Positions 28,488 to 37,522 of a DNA stretch of 64,000 bases are shown here, piece after piece. The stretch's first letter is position 1. The number at the start of each line of letters is the position of its first letter. The notes under the pieces are model-generated. The model saw nothing but the letters and a program-made list of their open reading frames with translations. It made no database searches and was not told the origin of the DNA. The position numbers were made by a program, and so were the translations under genes. The stretch is from contig NZ_FZNP01000002.1 in the NCBI RefSeq assembly GCF_900188105.1, positions 62,001 to 126,000 of the forward strand, written 5' to 3'. Source of the stretch: Actinomadura mexicana (GTDB taxonomy: Bacteria; Actinomycetota; Actinomycetes; Streptosporangiales; Streptosporangiaceae).

Positions 28488-29756
28488 TCAACCTCGTGGC
28501 ACGACGTCGGCGTCGACATCGGCATCGACGACGGCATCGATTTCCGGGGGGACTCCCGTGAAGAAGCCGGCCAGACGGTCGATGCCCTCCTCGTAGCGGG
28601 CGGACGTGTAGGAGAGCCGCAGCGTGTCCGGCAAGCCGAAGTCCGAGCCGGGCACGGTCGCCACCCGCGTCGTCCGCATGATGTGCTCGGCCAGGGCGAG
28701 CGAACCCGGGATGTCGTGCCGGCGCAGGTACTCGGCGCAGTCGAGGGTCAGATAGAAGCTGCCCCGGGACGGAACGGCCCGCACCGCGGGGACCTCGCCG
28801 AAGCGTTCCAGCGTGTGATCGCGCCGGGCGCCGTAGCGCCCGGTCAGCGAGCGCACGCCGTCCTGGTGGTCGAGCGCCGCGATGGCGCCGAACTGCGGCA
28901 CCGGGTCGGTGGTGAGAAGGGTGTGGTGCTGGATGACGGTGAGCGGGCGTACCAGCTCGTCCGGGACGATGGCGTAGCCGACCCGCCGCGCGTACATCCG
29001 GTGAGCCTTGGAGAACGCGTTCGTCACGACCAGCGGACTGGTCATCTCGTCCGCCAGGGCGATGGCCGAATACGGTTCGTCGTCGAAGTGGACGTTGTTG
29101 TAGATCTCGTCGGCGATCAGCACGGCGCGACCGGCGACGATCTCGTCGATCCGCCGGAAGGCTGCGGGATCGACGACGTTCCCCAGCGGGTTCCCGGGGG
29201 AGTTGACCACCACGATGCGGGTCCGTTCGGTGATCGCCTCGGCCAGCGAGTCCATGTCCACCTGGAGCGTGTCGAGGTCGACGCGGTAATGCCGGACCCC
29301 GGCGCCGGCCAGTCGTGCGGTGAACGGGTAGAGCGGGTAGTAGGGCAGGGGCACGACCACCTCGTCGCCCGGGCCGACGAGCAGCTGGGTGAGATTCCGG
29401 AACGCCATGCTGGTGCCCACGCTCACGACGAAACGTTCGGCCGGCACCTCGACGCCGTAGCGACTCTGGTACTCGGCGGACAGCCGGCGGCGCAGCTGCG
29501 GAAGCCCCCCGGGGTAGACCAGACTCGCCTTGCCGTAGTCCTGCGCCGCGTCCAGCATGGCCGCGATGATGGGCGGTTCCGGCGGCAGCTCGGACTTGCC
29601 GAGCGTGAGCCGGATGACGTCGTCGTACCGCTGCTCGTAGTCGTCGGCCATCTCGTCGAGGACGAACATGAGGAACCGCTCGTCCTCGAAGGAGATCGCC
29701 GGACGCAGCCGGCTCCCCGCGAGCGTGTGCGGCCGGGTGTCCTGTCGAACGGTCAT
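28488..29756 (-). CDS. Class I/II (fold type I) aminotransferase
   Basis: A 422-residue PLP enzyme starting at ATG 29756 with AGGAGG five bases upstream. The fold-type I marks are present: the NSPGNPLG loop, DEIYNN, and the PLP lysine K250 in NAFSKAHRM with the following Arg. The sequence is of the aspartate/aromatic aminotransferase superfamily. I could not place it in a named group such as capreomycidine synthase or MppP-type arginine oxidases. It sits between the damaged NRPS at 29,797 and the threonine-synthase-like gene, so it probably builds a nonproteinogenic amino acid for the cluster. The C-terminal tail is unusually rich in Asp and Val and is probably disordered. Confidence 0.78.
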   Translation of the reverse strand: MTVRQDTRPHTLAGSRLRPAISFEDERFLMFVLDEMADDYEQRYDDVIRLTLGKSELPPEPPIIAAMLDAAQDYGKASLVYPGGLPQLRRRLSAEYQSRYGVEVPAERFVVSVGTSMAFRNLTQLLVGPGDEVVVPLPYYPLYPFTARLAGAGVRHYRVDLDTLQVDMDSLAEAITERTRIVVVNSPGNPLGNVVDPAAFRRIDEIVAGRAVLIADEIYNNVHFDDEPYSAIALADEMTSPLVVTNAFSKAHRMYARRVGYAIVPDELVRPLTVIQHHTLLTTDPVPQFGAIAALDHQDGVRSLTGRYGARRDHTLERFGEVPAVRAVPSRGSFYLTLDCAEYLRRHDIPGSLALAEHIMRTTRVATVPGSDFGLPDTLRLSYTSARYEEGIDRLAGFFTGVPPEIDAVVDADVDADVVPRG

Positions 29757-29796
29757 GATGCCTCCTGGGACCGGCGAATGAGATGATCCGGGCTGA

Positions 29797-32700
29797 TCAC
29801 GATGGGCCTCGGCGTCGGTCGGGTTCGACGGCCTCCGCCAGCTGGGAGACCGTCGGCCGGCTGAGGACGTGGGCGGCCGAAACGGGGCCGCCGGCCTCCC
29901 GGGCGGCCCGCGCGGCGAGCCGCAGTGCCCGCAGCGGGCGGGCTCCCAGCCAGACCAGGTCGTCGGACCTCCCCACCGCGTCCAGGCCGAGCACCTCGGC
30001 GAAGCCGGACGCGAGCCGTTCCTCGACGGGCTCGGCCGGCGGCCGGTACCTCTCGCCGTTTCCGGCGGCGTCGATGGTCCGGAGCCGCCGGCGGTCGAGT
30101 TTTCCGTTGGGCAGCAGCGGCGGGTCCGACAGGGTGATGAACGTGGTCGGCACCATCGCCTCGGGAATCCGTCCACGCAGGTGGTCCCGCAGTTCGGCGA
30201 CCGCGTCCTCGTCCTCGGCCGGCGGGCCGCCTGCCCAGGACACGAACGCCGTCAGCGTGACGCCGTCCGACGCCTCCCCGGCTCCGTCCCGGTAGGGGAC
30301 GACAGCGGCGTGCCGTACTCGCGGATGGTCGGCCAGCGCCGCCTCCACCTCGCCCGGCTCGGTCCGCACACCACGGACCTTGACCTGGTCATCGGTCCGG
30401 TTGAGGAACTCCAGCTCCGCACCGGGCAGGCGGCGGGCGCGGTCCCCGGTACGGTAGAGCCGGTCTCCGGGCCGGCCGGACAGGTGGTCCGGCACGAACC
30501 GTTCGGCGGTCTCGCCCGCGCGGCCCCGGTAGCCCCACGCCAGCTGGGCGCCGCCGATGAAGATCTCGCCGGGGGTTCCAGGGGGGACCGGTTCGCCCAG
30601 CTCGTCCAGCAGGTACAGCCGCACACCCGTGACCGGGCGCCCGATCGGCACGGTCGTCCCCGGCGCCCCGGCCTCCGCCCGCCACCAGGTGGCGTCGACG
30701 CAGGTCTCGGTCGGGCCGTAGAGGTTCAGCAGCGTGGCTCCGGTGTCGCCGATCACCGCGTCCGCCAGGCGCTGCGGCAGCGCCTCACCGCCGCAGCACA
30801 GCAGCCGCAGTTCCGGGCACCGGGTGAGCGTGGAACTCTCGGCCAGCACGGCGAGCAGGCTCGGCACCACCTGCAGGACGGTGACGGCGCCCTCCGTGAG
30901 GACCGTCTCCAGGGCCGCGATGTCCCGGTCGGCCCCCGATGGGACGGTGACGACGGCCGCTCCGCAGCTCAGCGGCGCGAAGAACTCCCACAGCGCGGCG
31001 TCGAAGGCGACGGGCGTCCGCTGCGCCACCCGGTCGCCGGGCCGCAGCCCGAAGGCCTCCACCGCCCACCGCATCTGCTCCACCGCCGCGCTGTGCGGCA
31101 TCACCACGCCCTTGGGGCGGCCGGTGGAGCCGGAGGTGTAGAGGACGTAGGCGGGGAACTCCGGCGGTATCCGATCCAGCGGGGACCGCCGCCCCTCGGG
31201 GCCGCCGCCCTGCCGGTCGAGGATCAGCGTGGGCCCGGCGAAGTCGAGCCGGTCCGCCGCGTCCGAGCGGGTCAGCAGCAGGTCGGCATCGGCGTCGCCG
31301 AGCGCGAACTCGCAGCGGCGCCGCGGATACCGGACGTCCAGGGGGAGGAACGCGCAGCCCGCGGCCAGCACCGCGACCAGTGCGACGACCAGGTCGGCCC
31401 CGGGCGGCACGTGCACTCCGACCAGGCTCTGCGGCGCCACGCCGGCCGTTCGGATCCGGTCGGCCAGGTCGGTCGCCCGCTCGTACAGCTCGGCGTAGCC
31501 GATCACAGTGTCCCCGTCGATGACCGCGGGCGCGTCCGGGGTGCGGGCCGCCTGCCGGGCGATGAGTCCGTGGAGTGTGACCGGGTCTTCGGCGGCCGCG
31601 GACGAGGGAGGCGCCGGCTCGGCGGGCCGTAGGGACACCGATCCGGCGGGGACGGGACCGAGCAGCGGGGCGCTGGAGCGGGGATCGCGTTCCGCGTCGA
31701 CGGTGATCTCGGTCAGCGCACGCAGGTAGTAGCCGAGGATCTCGGCGGGGTCGCCGCCGTGCCGGAACAGCCGCAGGGTCATGCCGCCGGTCTCGGCGGC
31801 GTCCTCCACGGTGAGGGTCAGTGGCGCGACGGGAGAGTCGGTGACGGTGCGGTCGACCGCGCCCGGCAGTTCGCCGGCCGGCGGTCGAGCGGCGGGCGGC
31901 ATCTCGCAGTACTCGAACAGCGCACCCGGGACCGAGCCCGTGTCGACGAGTTCGGCCACCGGGAAGAGCCGGTACGGCCGGTGGGCCGCCAGTGCGGCGC
32001 CCGTCCGCTCCACGAGCGACGCCCAGGTCGGGACATCGCAGCACATCGAGACCGGCAGCAAGGAGCGGAAGTCTCCCAGAGCCTCTCCGTCGATGCCCGC
32101 TGGTCCCCGCGCGTCGTCGAGCAGCCATGCCCCCGCCGTGCCGGTGCCGGCGATCAGGGCGAGCACGCGCAGGTAGGCGGCCAGCAGCAGCGCGTCCCCG
32201 GAGGTCCCCAGCATCAGGGCGGTCCGCCGCAGCCGCGCCACCAGGTCGGGGGCCAGGGCCGCCACCGCGGGAACGCCCCGCGCGACCGTCGCGTCGGGTG
32301 TTCCCCAGACGTCGGGCGTCCGCCAGGCCAGGCCGTCCGCGGCCCGGTCCAGCGTTCGCCGCCAGTACCTCGTCGCTTCGGCCGTGACGGCGCCCCACTC
32401 CGCGGCGACCATGTCGCGCATCCCGGTCACCGGCGGCGCGTCCGCGGACCGCCGACCGCGGAGCTCTGCCGCGTAACCGCGAAGCAGGGCGGTGGTGAGC
32501 AGCGCGCCGCTGCGCCTGTCCAGCATCGGCCCGGCGAGCCGAAGCGAGACCTCCACCCCGCCACCGGACGATCGCCGCACCGTGCAGCACGAGGAAGCGG
32601 GCAGGCCGAGCGGGCCGGTCGGCAGATCGGCGACCTCGCCGCCTTCGGCCCGCGTTCGCGGCCGGCCGTCAAGGGCGAGCTCGGCCGGGTCCGTGGCCGG

Positions 32701-32970
32701 GGCCGGATGCACCAGGTGCACCGGTCCGCCGGACGGCGGCAGGTCGACCGTGCTGCGCAGTACGGGATGGCGCCTGACCAGATCGGCGAGCGCGCGGATG
32801 AGCGCGGGCCTGTCCCACGGGCCCTCGAACGCGACGCTCACCTCGCCGGTCCGGCCGGGATCGGCCAGCAGCGCCACCTGCTGCCAGGCGGTCAGCGGAA
32901 AGACGTCCGCGACCCGGCCCGGTCGCGCGCCGGTCGCGTCGCCGTACTTCACCGGCCCCTGCGTCGTCAT
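29797..32970 (-). CDS. NRPS protein (dead C)-A-(dead T): probable trans-acting adenylation enzyme
   Basis: A 1,057-residue protein starting at ATG 32970 with GGGAGGA upstream, 29 bp after the previous NRPS. The first 440 residues follow a condensation fold but have AGPMLDRRS where HHxxxDGWS belongs, so both His are gone. The adenylation domain (about 470-970) is fully intact: [11 protein letters not shown] near 611, NLYGPTE, YRTGDRARR, NGKLDRRRL. Its by-eye code is DAWQCGLVDK, closest in my memory to glutamine codes. The carrier region ends in WLGARPLRAL near 1011: the phosphopantetheine Ser of LGGxS is Pro, so it cannot carry a substrate. The whole protein therefore looks like a module reduced to an adenylating enzyme that must load another carrier. 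Confidence 0.88.
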   Translation of the reverse strand: MTTQGPVKYGDATGARPGRVADVFPLTAWQQVALLADPGRTGEVSVAFEGPWDRPALIRALADLVRRHPVLRSTVDLPPSGGPVHLVHPAPATDPAELALDGRPRTRAEGGEVADLPTGPLGLPASSCCTVRRSSGGGVEVSLRLAGPMLDRRSGALLTTALLRGYAAELRGRRSADAPPVTGMRDMVAAEWGAVTAEATRYWRRTLDRAADGLAWRTPDVWGTPDATVARGVPAVAALAPDLVARLRRTALMLGTSGDALLLAAYLRVLALIAGTGTAGAWLLDDARGPAGIDGEALGDFRSLLPVSMCCDVPTWASLVERTGAALAAHRPYRLFPVAELVDTGSVPGALFEYCEMPPAARPPAGELPGAVDRTVTDSPVAPLTLTVEDAAETGGMTLRLFRHGGDPAEILGYYLRALTEITVDAERDPRSSAPLLGPVPAGSVSLRPAEPAPPSSAAAEDPVTLHGLIARQAARTPDAPAVIDGDTVIGYAELYERATDLADRIRTAGVAPQSLVGVHVPPGADLVVALVAVLAAGCAFLPLDVRYPRRRCEFALGDADADLLLTRSDAADRLDFAGPTLILDRQGGGPEGRRSPLDRIPPEFPAYVLYTSGSTGRPKGVVMPHSAAVEQMRWAVEAFGLRPGDRVAQRTPVAFDAALWEFFAPLSCGAAVVTVPSGADRDIAALETVLTEGAVTVLQVVPSLLAVLAESSTLTRCPELRLLCCGGEALPQRLADAVIGDTGATLLNLYGPTETCVDATWWRAEAGAPGTTVPIGRPVTGVRLYLLDELGEPVPPGTPGEIFIGGAQLAWGYRGRAGETAERFVPDHLSGRPGDRLYRTGDRARRLPGAELEFLNRTDDQVKVRGVRTEPGEVEAALADHPRVRHAAVVPYRDGAGEASDGVTLTAFVSWAGGPPAEDEDAVAELRDHLRGRIPEAMVPTTFITLSDPPLLPNGKLDRRRLRTIDAAGNGERYRPPAEPVEERLASGFAEVLGLDAVGRSDDLVWLGARPLRALRLAARAAREAGGPVSAAHVLSRPTVSQLAEAVEPDRRRGPS

Positions 32971-32999
32971 CACGGTCCTCCCATCGGCTCGCCGCGGCC

Positions 33000-35900
33000 T
33001 CAGCCCTGACCCGACAGGGCTCGCAGCCGGTTCACGCTTGAGGTGTCCAACGCCTGCCGCACCTGTGCGGGCACGTCCGCGGCACCGTCCGCGGTGGCGA
33101 AGACCAGGCCGTCCGGTTCGGCGGTCAGGCGCCGCACCAGGTCGAGGTACTCGTCGGCGAGCTGCTCCACGAACGCCGGTTCGAACAGATCGGCCGAGTA
33201 GTGGAACATGCAGTGCACGCCGTCCTGCCATTCGTAGAGCTCGGCGACCAGGTCGAAGCGGGCCACCTCGTGCTCGGTCTCGAACGGGGTGGCCTCCACC
33301 TCCCCGAACCGCGGGGGCGCGAACGGCGCGTTCTGGAAGTTGAACGCCACCTGCACCAGCGGGAAGCGGTCCGTGGCGCGGTCCGGTCCGAGCTCGCTGA
33401 CCAGCCTCTCGAACGGCAGATCCTCGTGGGCGAGGGCGCCCAGATGGACCCGCCGGACATGCTGGAGAAGGCGGCGGAACGTCGGTTCCCCGGAGAGGTC
33501 GAGACGTAACGGGAGGGTGTTGACGAAGAACCCGACGAGATCCTCCAGATCCGGGTGGGAGCGGCCCGCCACCGGCACCCCGATGACGAATTCGCGCCGG
33601 CCGGCGCGCCGGGCCACCAGGACGGCGAACGCCGCGAACAGGACCATGAACAGCGTGCCGCCCTCCTGCCGGGCCAGGCCGCGCACGATCCGGAGGTCGT
33701 CGGGCGTGAGGTCGACGTCGCACCGGCCGCCCTCGTAGGAACGTTCCGTCGGACGCGGCCGCCCGGGCCGGAGTTCGAGCAGCTCCGGCGCGTCCCTGAG
33801 CTCCCCGGTCCAGTACCGCAGCAGTTCGTCGAGCGGCTCGCCGGTCAGCCGCCGGCGCTGCCAGGTCGCGAAGTCGGCGTACTGCGCCGACAGCGGCGTG
33901 AGCGCCGCCGCCTGTCCGGTGACGAACCTCTGGTAGTACTCGCCCAGGTCGCGGAAGAGCACGCCGGTCGACCAGCCGTCGATCGCCACGTGGTGCAGGC
34001 AGATGCCGATCACGTGGTCGTCGTCGTTCAGCCGGACGACCCGGACCTTGAACAGCGGGGCGGCCGACAGGTCGAAGCGCAGGGCGCTGTCCTCTTCCAG
34101 CATCGTGCGCGCTCCGCGCTCGGCCTCCGGCAGCGGGAGGGACGAGAGGTCGCTGACGGCGAGCGGCGGTTCCACCGACCCGTGGACGACCTGGACCGGA
34201 CGTCCGTCCATCTCGCCCAGGCAGGTCCGCAGCATCTCGTGCCGCTCCATGACCGCGGCGAGCGCGGCCCGGAACGCCGGCACGTCCAGCGGCCCGCGCA
34301 GCCGGCAGGGCAGCAGGATGTTGTCGTGCCGCGCCGCGCCTCCGAGCCGGTCCAGGATCCACAGGCGCTCCTGGGCGAAGGACGCCGGAATCGGTCCGGT
34401 CCGGTCGCACCTCGGAATCGCCCGTTCCGGCTCCAGCGTGTCCCCGGAGCGCAGCGCCGCCATCACGGCGCGCGCCGTGCCGATCACCGTGGGGTCGCCG
34501 AACAGGTCGTTGAGGGTGAAGTCCACGCCCACGGCCGAGCGGATCCGCGACACCAGTTTGATCGCGAGGAGCGAGTGACCGCCGAGGTCGAAGAAGTCCT
34601 CGTCGAGGCCGGGGGCGCGGTCGAAGACCTGTGCCCAGATGCCCGTCAGGACCTCCGCCATCACGGCGGCCGGCGACGCCACGGGCGGGGCGTCCCGCCC
34701 GCCGTCGTCCTCCGGTGCCGGCAGGGCGGCCACGTCCGGCTGCCCGTCCCGGGCCGTCGGCATGTCGGCGAGCGGGACGAACGTCGCCGGCACCAGCCGT
34801 GCCGGCAGCCGGCGCGTGAGGAACTCCGCCAGCTCCGCGGCGTCCGGCGTGCCGTGCGCGGAGTCGCCGGCCGGGACGACATACGCGGTGAGCCGTGGTT
34901 CGCCGGAGGGCCCCGTTCCCACGGTCACCGCCGCGTCCCGTACGCCGGGATGCCCGGCCAGCGCCGCCTCCGCCGCCCACTGCCGGGCGCCTGCGTTCCT
35001 CGCCGGCACGGGGCCGCCGGCGTCGGCCGGGGACGGCAGGACCCGCGCATGGCCGCGGCGGCGCGCCGCGACCGGCGCCGCGAGCAGTTCCCCCGTCCCG
35101 GCGTGCCAGAACGAGCTCTGGGGCACCGGATCGGGGAAACGGTACTCCTCCACCAGATCCGCTCCGGTCGCCTGGGTGAGTTCAAGCCGCGACGCCGTCG
35201 GCAGCGGGCCGGGGGCGAAGACGAGGCGCAGCGAGCGGCACCGCCCGAGGGCGGATGCCACGGTGGACGAGTCCGGTGGCGAGCCGGGAATGACGGCAAC
35301 GGTGACCTCGTTCTCGGCGAGGACCTCTTCGGGGACGTCCGGGGCCGCCCCGGCAGACGACCGGGCAGCGGGCGGCAAGAGAACCAGCGCCGCACCGGAG
35401 GACATCGTCCAGAGGACGTCGCGGACCGACTCCGCCGAACCGGGCGAGCGCAGGTGCGCGACGCGGTCCCCGGCGGACAGGGGGAAGTGTTCGCCCATCC
35501 AGTGCAGCAGCTCTGCCAGCGCGTCGTACCTGATCAGGGTGGCCGCCGGCTCCCGCGCGTCATGCCCCAGCACAGCCCAGCGCGCCGCGAGGGAGGCGTC
35601 CGCCGTGCCCCCCGCCGGGGTGGGCCCGGTATCGGGCCTCGCGCCCGGGTACTCCGCCTCCCCCAGACGCAGGAGGCGCAGGTCGCCGTCCACCGTCAGC
35701 CGGTCGGTCGCGACCGGCCGGTCGATCTCGGCCAGCCGGTCGGCGCCGGAGCCGTCGCAGAGCGCCAGCGTGGCACCGGCGGCGCCCACCGCGGCGCGAA
35801 TCCGCTCCGGGCCGTCATCCGGGTCGAGCGGCAGGATCGTACCGCCGGCTCTGATCACGGCCAGCAGGCCGACCGCCAGCTCCGCGGACGGGCCCAGCAC

Positions 35901-37448
35901 GACGGCGACGGGGCCGGCCCCGGAGCGGCGCAGCTCATCGGCGAGGCGTTCGGCTCGACGATCCAGCTCCCCGTACGTCAGCGTGAGATCGCCGCAGATG
36001 ACCGCCGGCGCGTCCGGGGTGCGCCGGCACTGGCCGGTCAGCCGATCGAGGGCCCGTCCGGAGGCCGGAACGCCGGTCGCGGTGACCGCGTCGTCCGCGG
36101 CGGCCCGCCCGCCGGGTTCCGGCCACCCCGGCAGTTCGCCGACGCGGCGTTCGGGATCGGTGGCGGCGATGGTGAGGATCTCCACCACCAGGTCGCGGAC
36201 GCGCTCGACCGTGCCCCGCCGGAAGCGCGCCGGGTCGTAGCCGAGGACCATCCGCAACCGCCCCTGGTCGGGTACGGCCGTCAGGTGCAGGGGATAGTGC
36301 GGCTGCTGGATGACCCGCAGGTCGGCGACCCTGACCGTCCCCCCGTCGGTCCAGCTGGGCCGCACCGGATAGTTGATGTAGACGACCAGGCTCTCGAACA
36401 GCGCGGTGCCGCGCGGTACCTCGCTCCATCGCTGGACGTGCGCCAGCGGGCTGTAGTCGTACTCCCGGCCGTCGGCCAGCTGCGCCTGGAGATCGGTCAG
36501 CCAATCGGCGAGCGCGGCGTCTCCGGGGACCCGGGCCCGGACCGGGAGGACGTTGATGAACAGCCCCACCATGTCGTCCACGCCGGCGAACTCGGGGGGA
36601 CGGCCGGAGACCACCGAGCCGAACACGACGTCCTCTCGCCGGCTGTACCGGCTGAGCGTCAACGCCCACGCCGCCTGGACCACCGTGCCCAGGGTCAGCC
36701 GCCGCGTCCGGGCCAGCGCCTCCAGACCCGAGAACACCTCCGCGGGCAGGGTCGCGTGGACTTCGCCGAACTCCGGCCCGTCCCGGTCCGGGAGATCAAC
36801 GGGCGCTTCGCCGATCGGCGTGGGCGAGGTGAATCCGGCGAGGCGATCGCGCCAGAACCGCTCGGCCTTCCCGAGATCCTGCCGCTGGGTCCAGGCGACG
36901 TACTCCCAGAACGGTCTCGGCTCCCGCCGCTCGGGCAGCCGTCCGGCGGCGAGTTCCCGATACCAGCCGAACACGTCGTCGAGCACGAGATAGGTCGACC
37001 ATCCGTCCAGCAGGAGGTGGTGGTAGGACCAGATCAACCACCACGCCTCGTCGGCGACCCGGACCACCTCCAGGCGCATCAGCGGAGCCTGCCCGAGTTC
37101 GAAGGGACGGGTCCGGTCCGTGTCGAGCATGGCGTTCAGCCGCTGCTCGATCTCATCGGCGGGCGTTCCTCGCCAGTCCGACTCCCGCCATGCGGGATCC
37201 GCGTCACGGCTCACCACCTGCACCGGCAGGTCCAGCCGCTCGTAATGGAACGAGGTGCGCAGGATCGGGTGCCGGCGCAGGACCGCGCGCCAGGACTCCC
37301 GCAGGAGCGACGGGCTGAGAGGGCCCTCCAGCCGCAGGCAGAGCTGATAGATCGTCTCGCCGGAGTCCTGCTTGCGCAGCGCCTCGAAGAACATCCCGTC
37401 CTGCAGCGGTGTCAGCCGGCAGATCCGTTCGATTTGGTCGGGGCGCAT
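33000..37448 (-). CDS. NRPS protein C-(dead A)-T-C
   Basis: A 1,482-residue protein starting at ATG 37448. C1 (about 6-450) is intact ([10 protein letters not shown] near 142) and of D-donor style. The region about 480-900 aligns with an adenylation domain at its start (LTYGELDRRAERLADEL) and end, but the ATP-binding core YTSGSTGxPKG, YGPTE, YRTGD and NGKxDR are all lost, and the tail is shortened to ARQWAAEAALAGHPGVRD. The carrier is intact (LGGHSLLAIK, Ser near 958), and a second complete C domain (HHVAIDGWS near 1152, L-donor style) ends the protein. The reading frame is open throughout. Its carrier must be charged in trans, and its last C domain can serve the next protein, which lacks a working one. 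Confidence 0.88.
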   Translation of the reverse strand: MRPDQIERICRLTPLQDGMFFEALRKQDSGETIYQLCLRLEGPLSPSLLRESWRAVLRRHPILRTSFHYERLDLPVQVVSRDADPAWRESDWRGTPADEIEQRLNAMLDTDRTRPFELGQAPLMRLEVVRVADEAWWLIWSYHHLLLDGWSTYLVLDDVFGWYRELAAGRLPERREPRPFWEYVAWTQRQDLGKAERFWRDRLAGFTSPTPIGEAPVDLPDRDGPEFGEVHATLPAEVFSGLEALARTRRLTLGTVVQAAWALTLSRYSRREDVVFGSVVSGRPPEFAGVDDMVGLFINVLPVRARVPGDAALADWLTDLQAQLADGREYDYSPLAHVQRWSEVPRGTALFESLVVYINYPVRPSWTDGGTVRVADLRVIQQPHYPLHLTAVPDQGRLRMVLGYDPARFRRGTVERVRDLVVEILTIAATDPERRVGELPGWPEPGGRAAADDAVTATGVPASGRALDRLTGQCRRTPDAPAVICGDLTLTYGELDRRAERLADELRRSGAGPVAVVLGPSAELAVGLLAVIRAGGTILPLDPDDGPERIRAAVGAAGATLALCDGSGADRLAEIDRPVATDRLTVDGDLRLLRLGEAEYPGARPDTGPTPAGGTADASLAARWAVLGHDAREPAATLIRYDALAELLHWMGEHFPLSAGDRVAHLRSPGSAESVRDVLWTMSSGAALVLLPPAARSSAGAAPDVPEEVLAENEVTVAVIPGSPPDSSTVASALGRCRSLRLVFAPGPLPTASRLELTQATGADLVEEYRFPDPVPQSSFWHAGTGELLAAPVAARRRGHARVLPSPADAGGPVPARNAGARQWAAEAALAGHPGVRDAAVTVGTGPSGEPRLTAYVVPAGDSAHGTPDAAELAEFLTRRLPARLVPATFVPLADMPTARDGQPDVAALPAPEDDGGRDAPPVASPAAVMAEVLTGIWAQVFDRAPGLDEDFFDLGGHSLLAIKLVSRIRSAVGVDFTLNDLFGDPTVIGTARAVMAALRSGDTLEPERAIPRCDRTGPIPASFAQERLWILDRLGGAARHDNILLPCRLRGPLDVPAFRAALAAVMERHEMLRTCLGEMDGRPVQVVHGSVEPPLAVSDLSSLPLPEAERGARTMLEEDSALRFDLSAAPLFKVRVVRLNDDDHVIGICLHHVAIDGWSTGVLFRDLGEYYQRFVTGQAAALTPLSAQYADFATWQRRRLTGEPLDELLRYWTGELRDAPELLELRPGRPRPTERSYEGGRCDVDLTPDDLRIVRGLARQEGGTLFMVLFAAFAVLVARRAGRREFVIGVPVAGRSHPDLEDLVGFFVNTLPLRLDLSGEPTFRRLLQHVRRVHLGALAHEDLPFERLVSELGPDRATDRFPLVQVAFNFQNAPFAPPRFGEVEATPFETEHEVARFDLVAELYEWQDGVHCMFHYSADLFEPAFVEQLADEYLDLVRRLTAEPDGLVFATADGAADVPAQVRQALDTSSVNRLRALSGQG

Positions 37449-37522
37449 CGGTAACCCACCTTCGGGGGGACTGGGAGAGCGAGTGGCGATCGACCGGCTC
37501 GTCGGCCCGCGGGCCGACGGAC

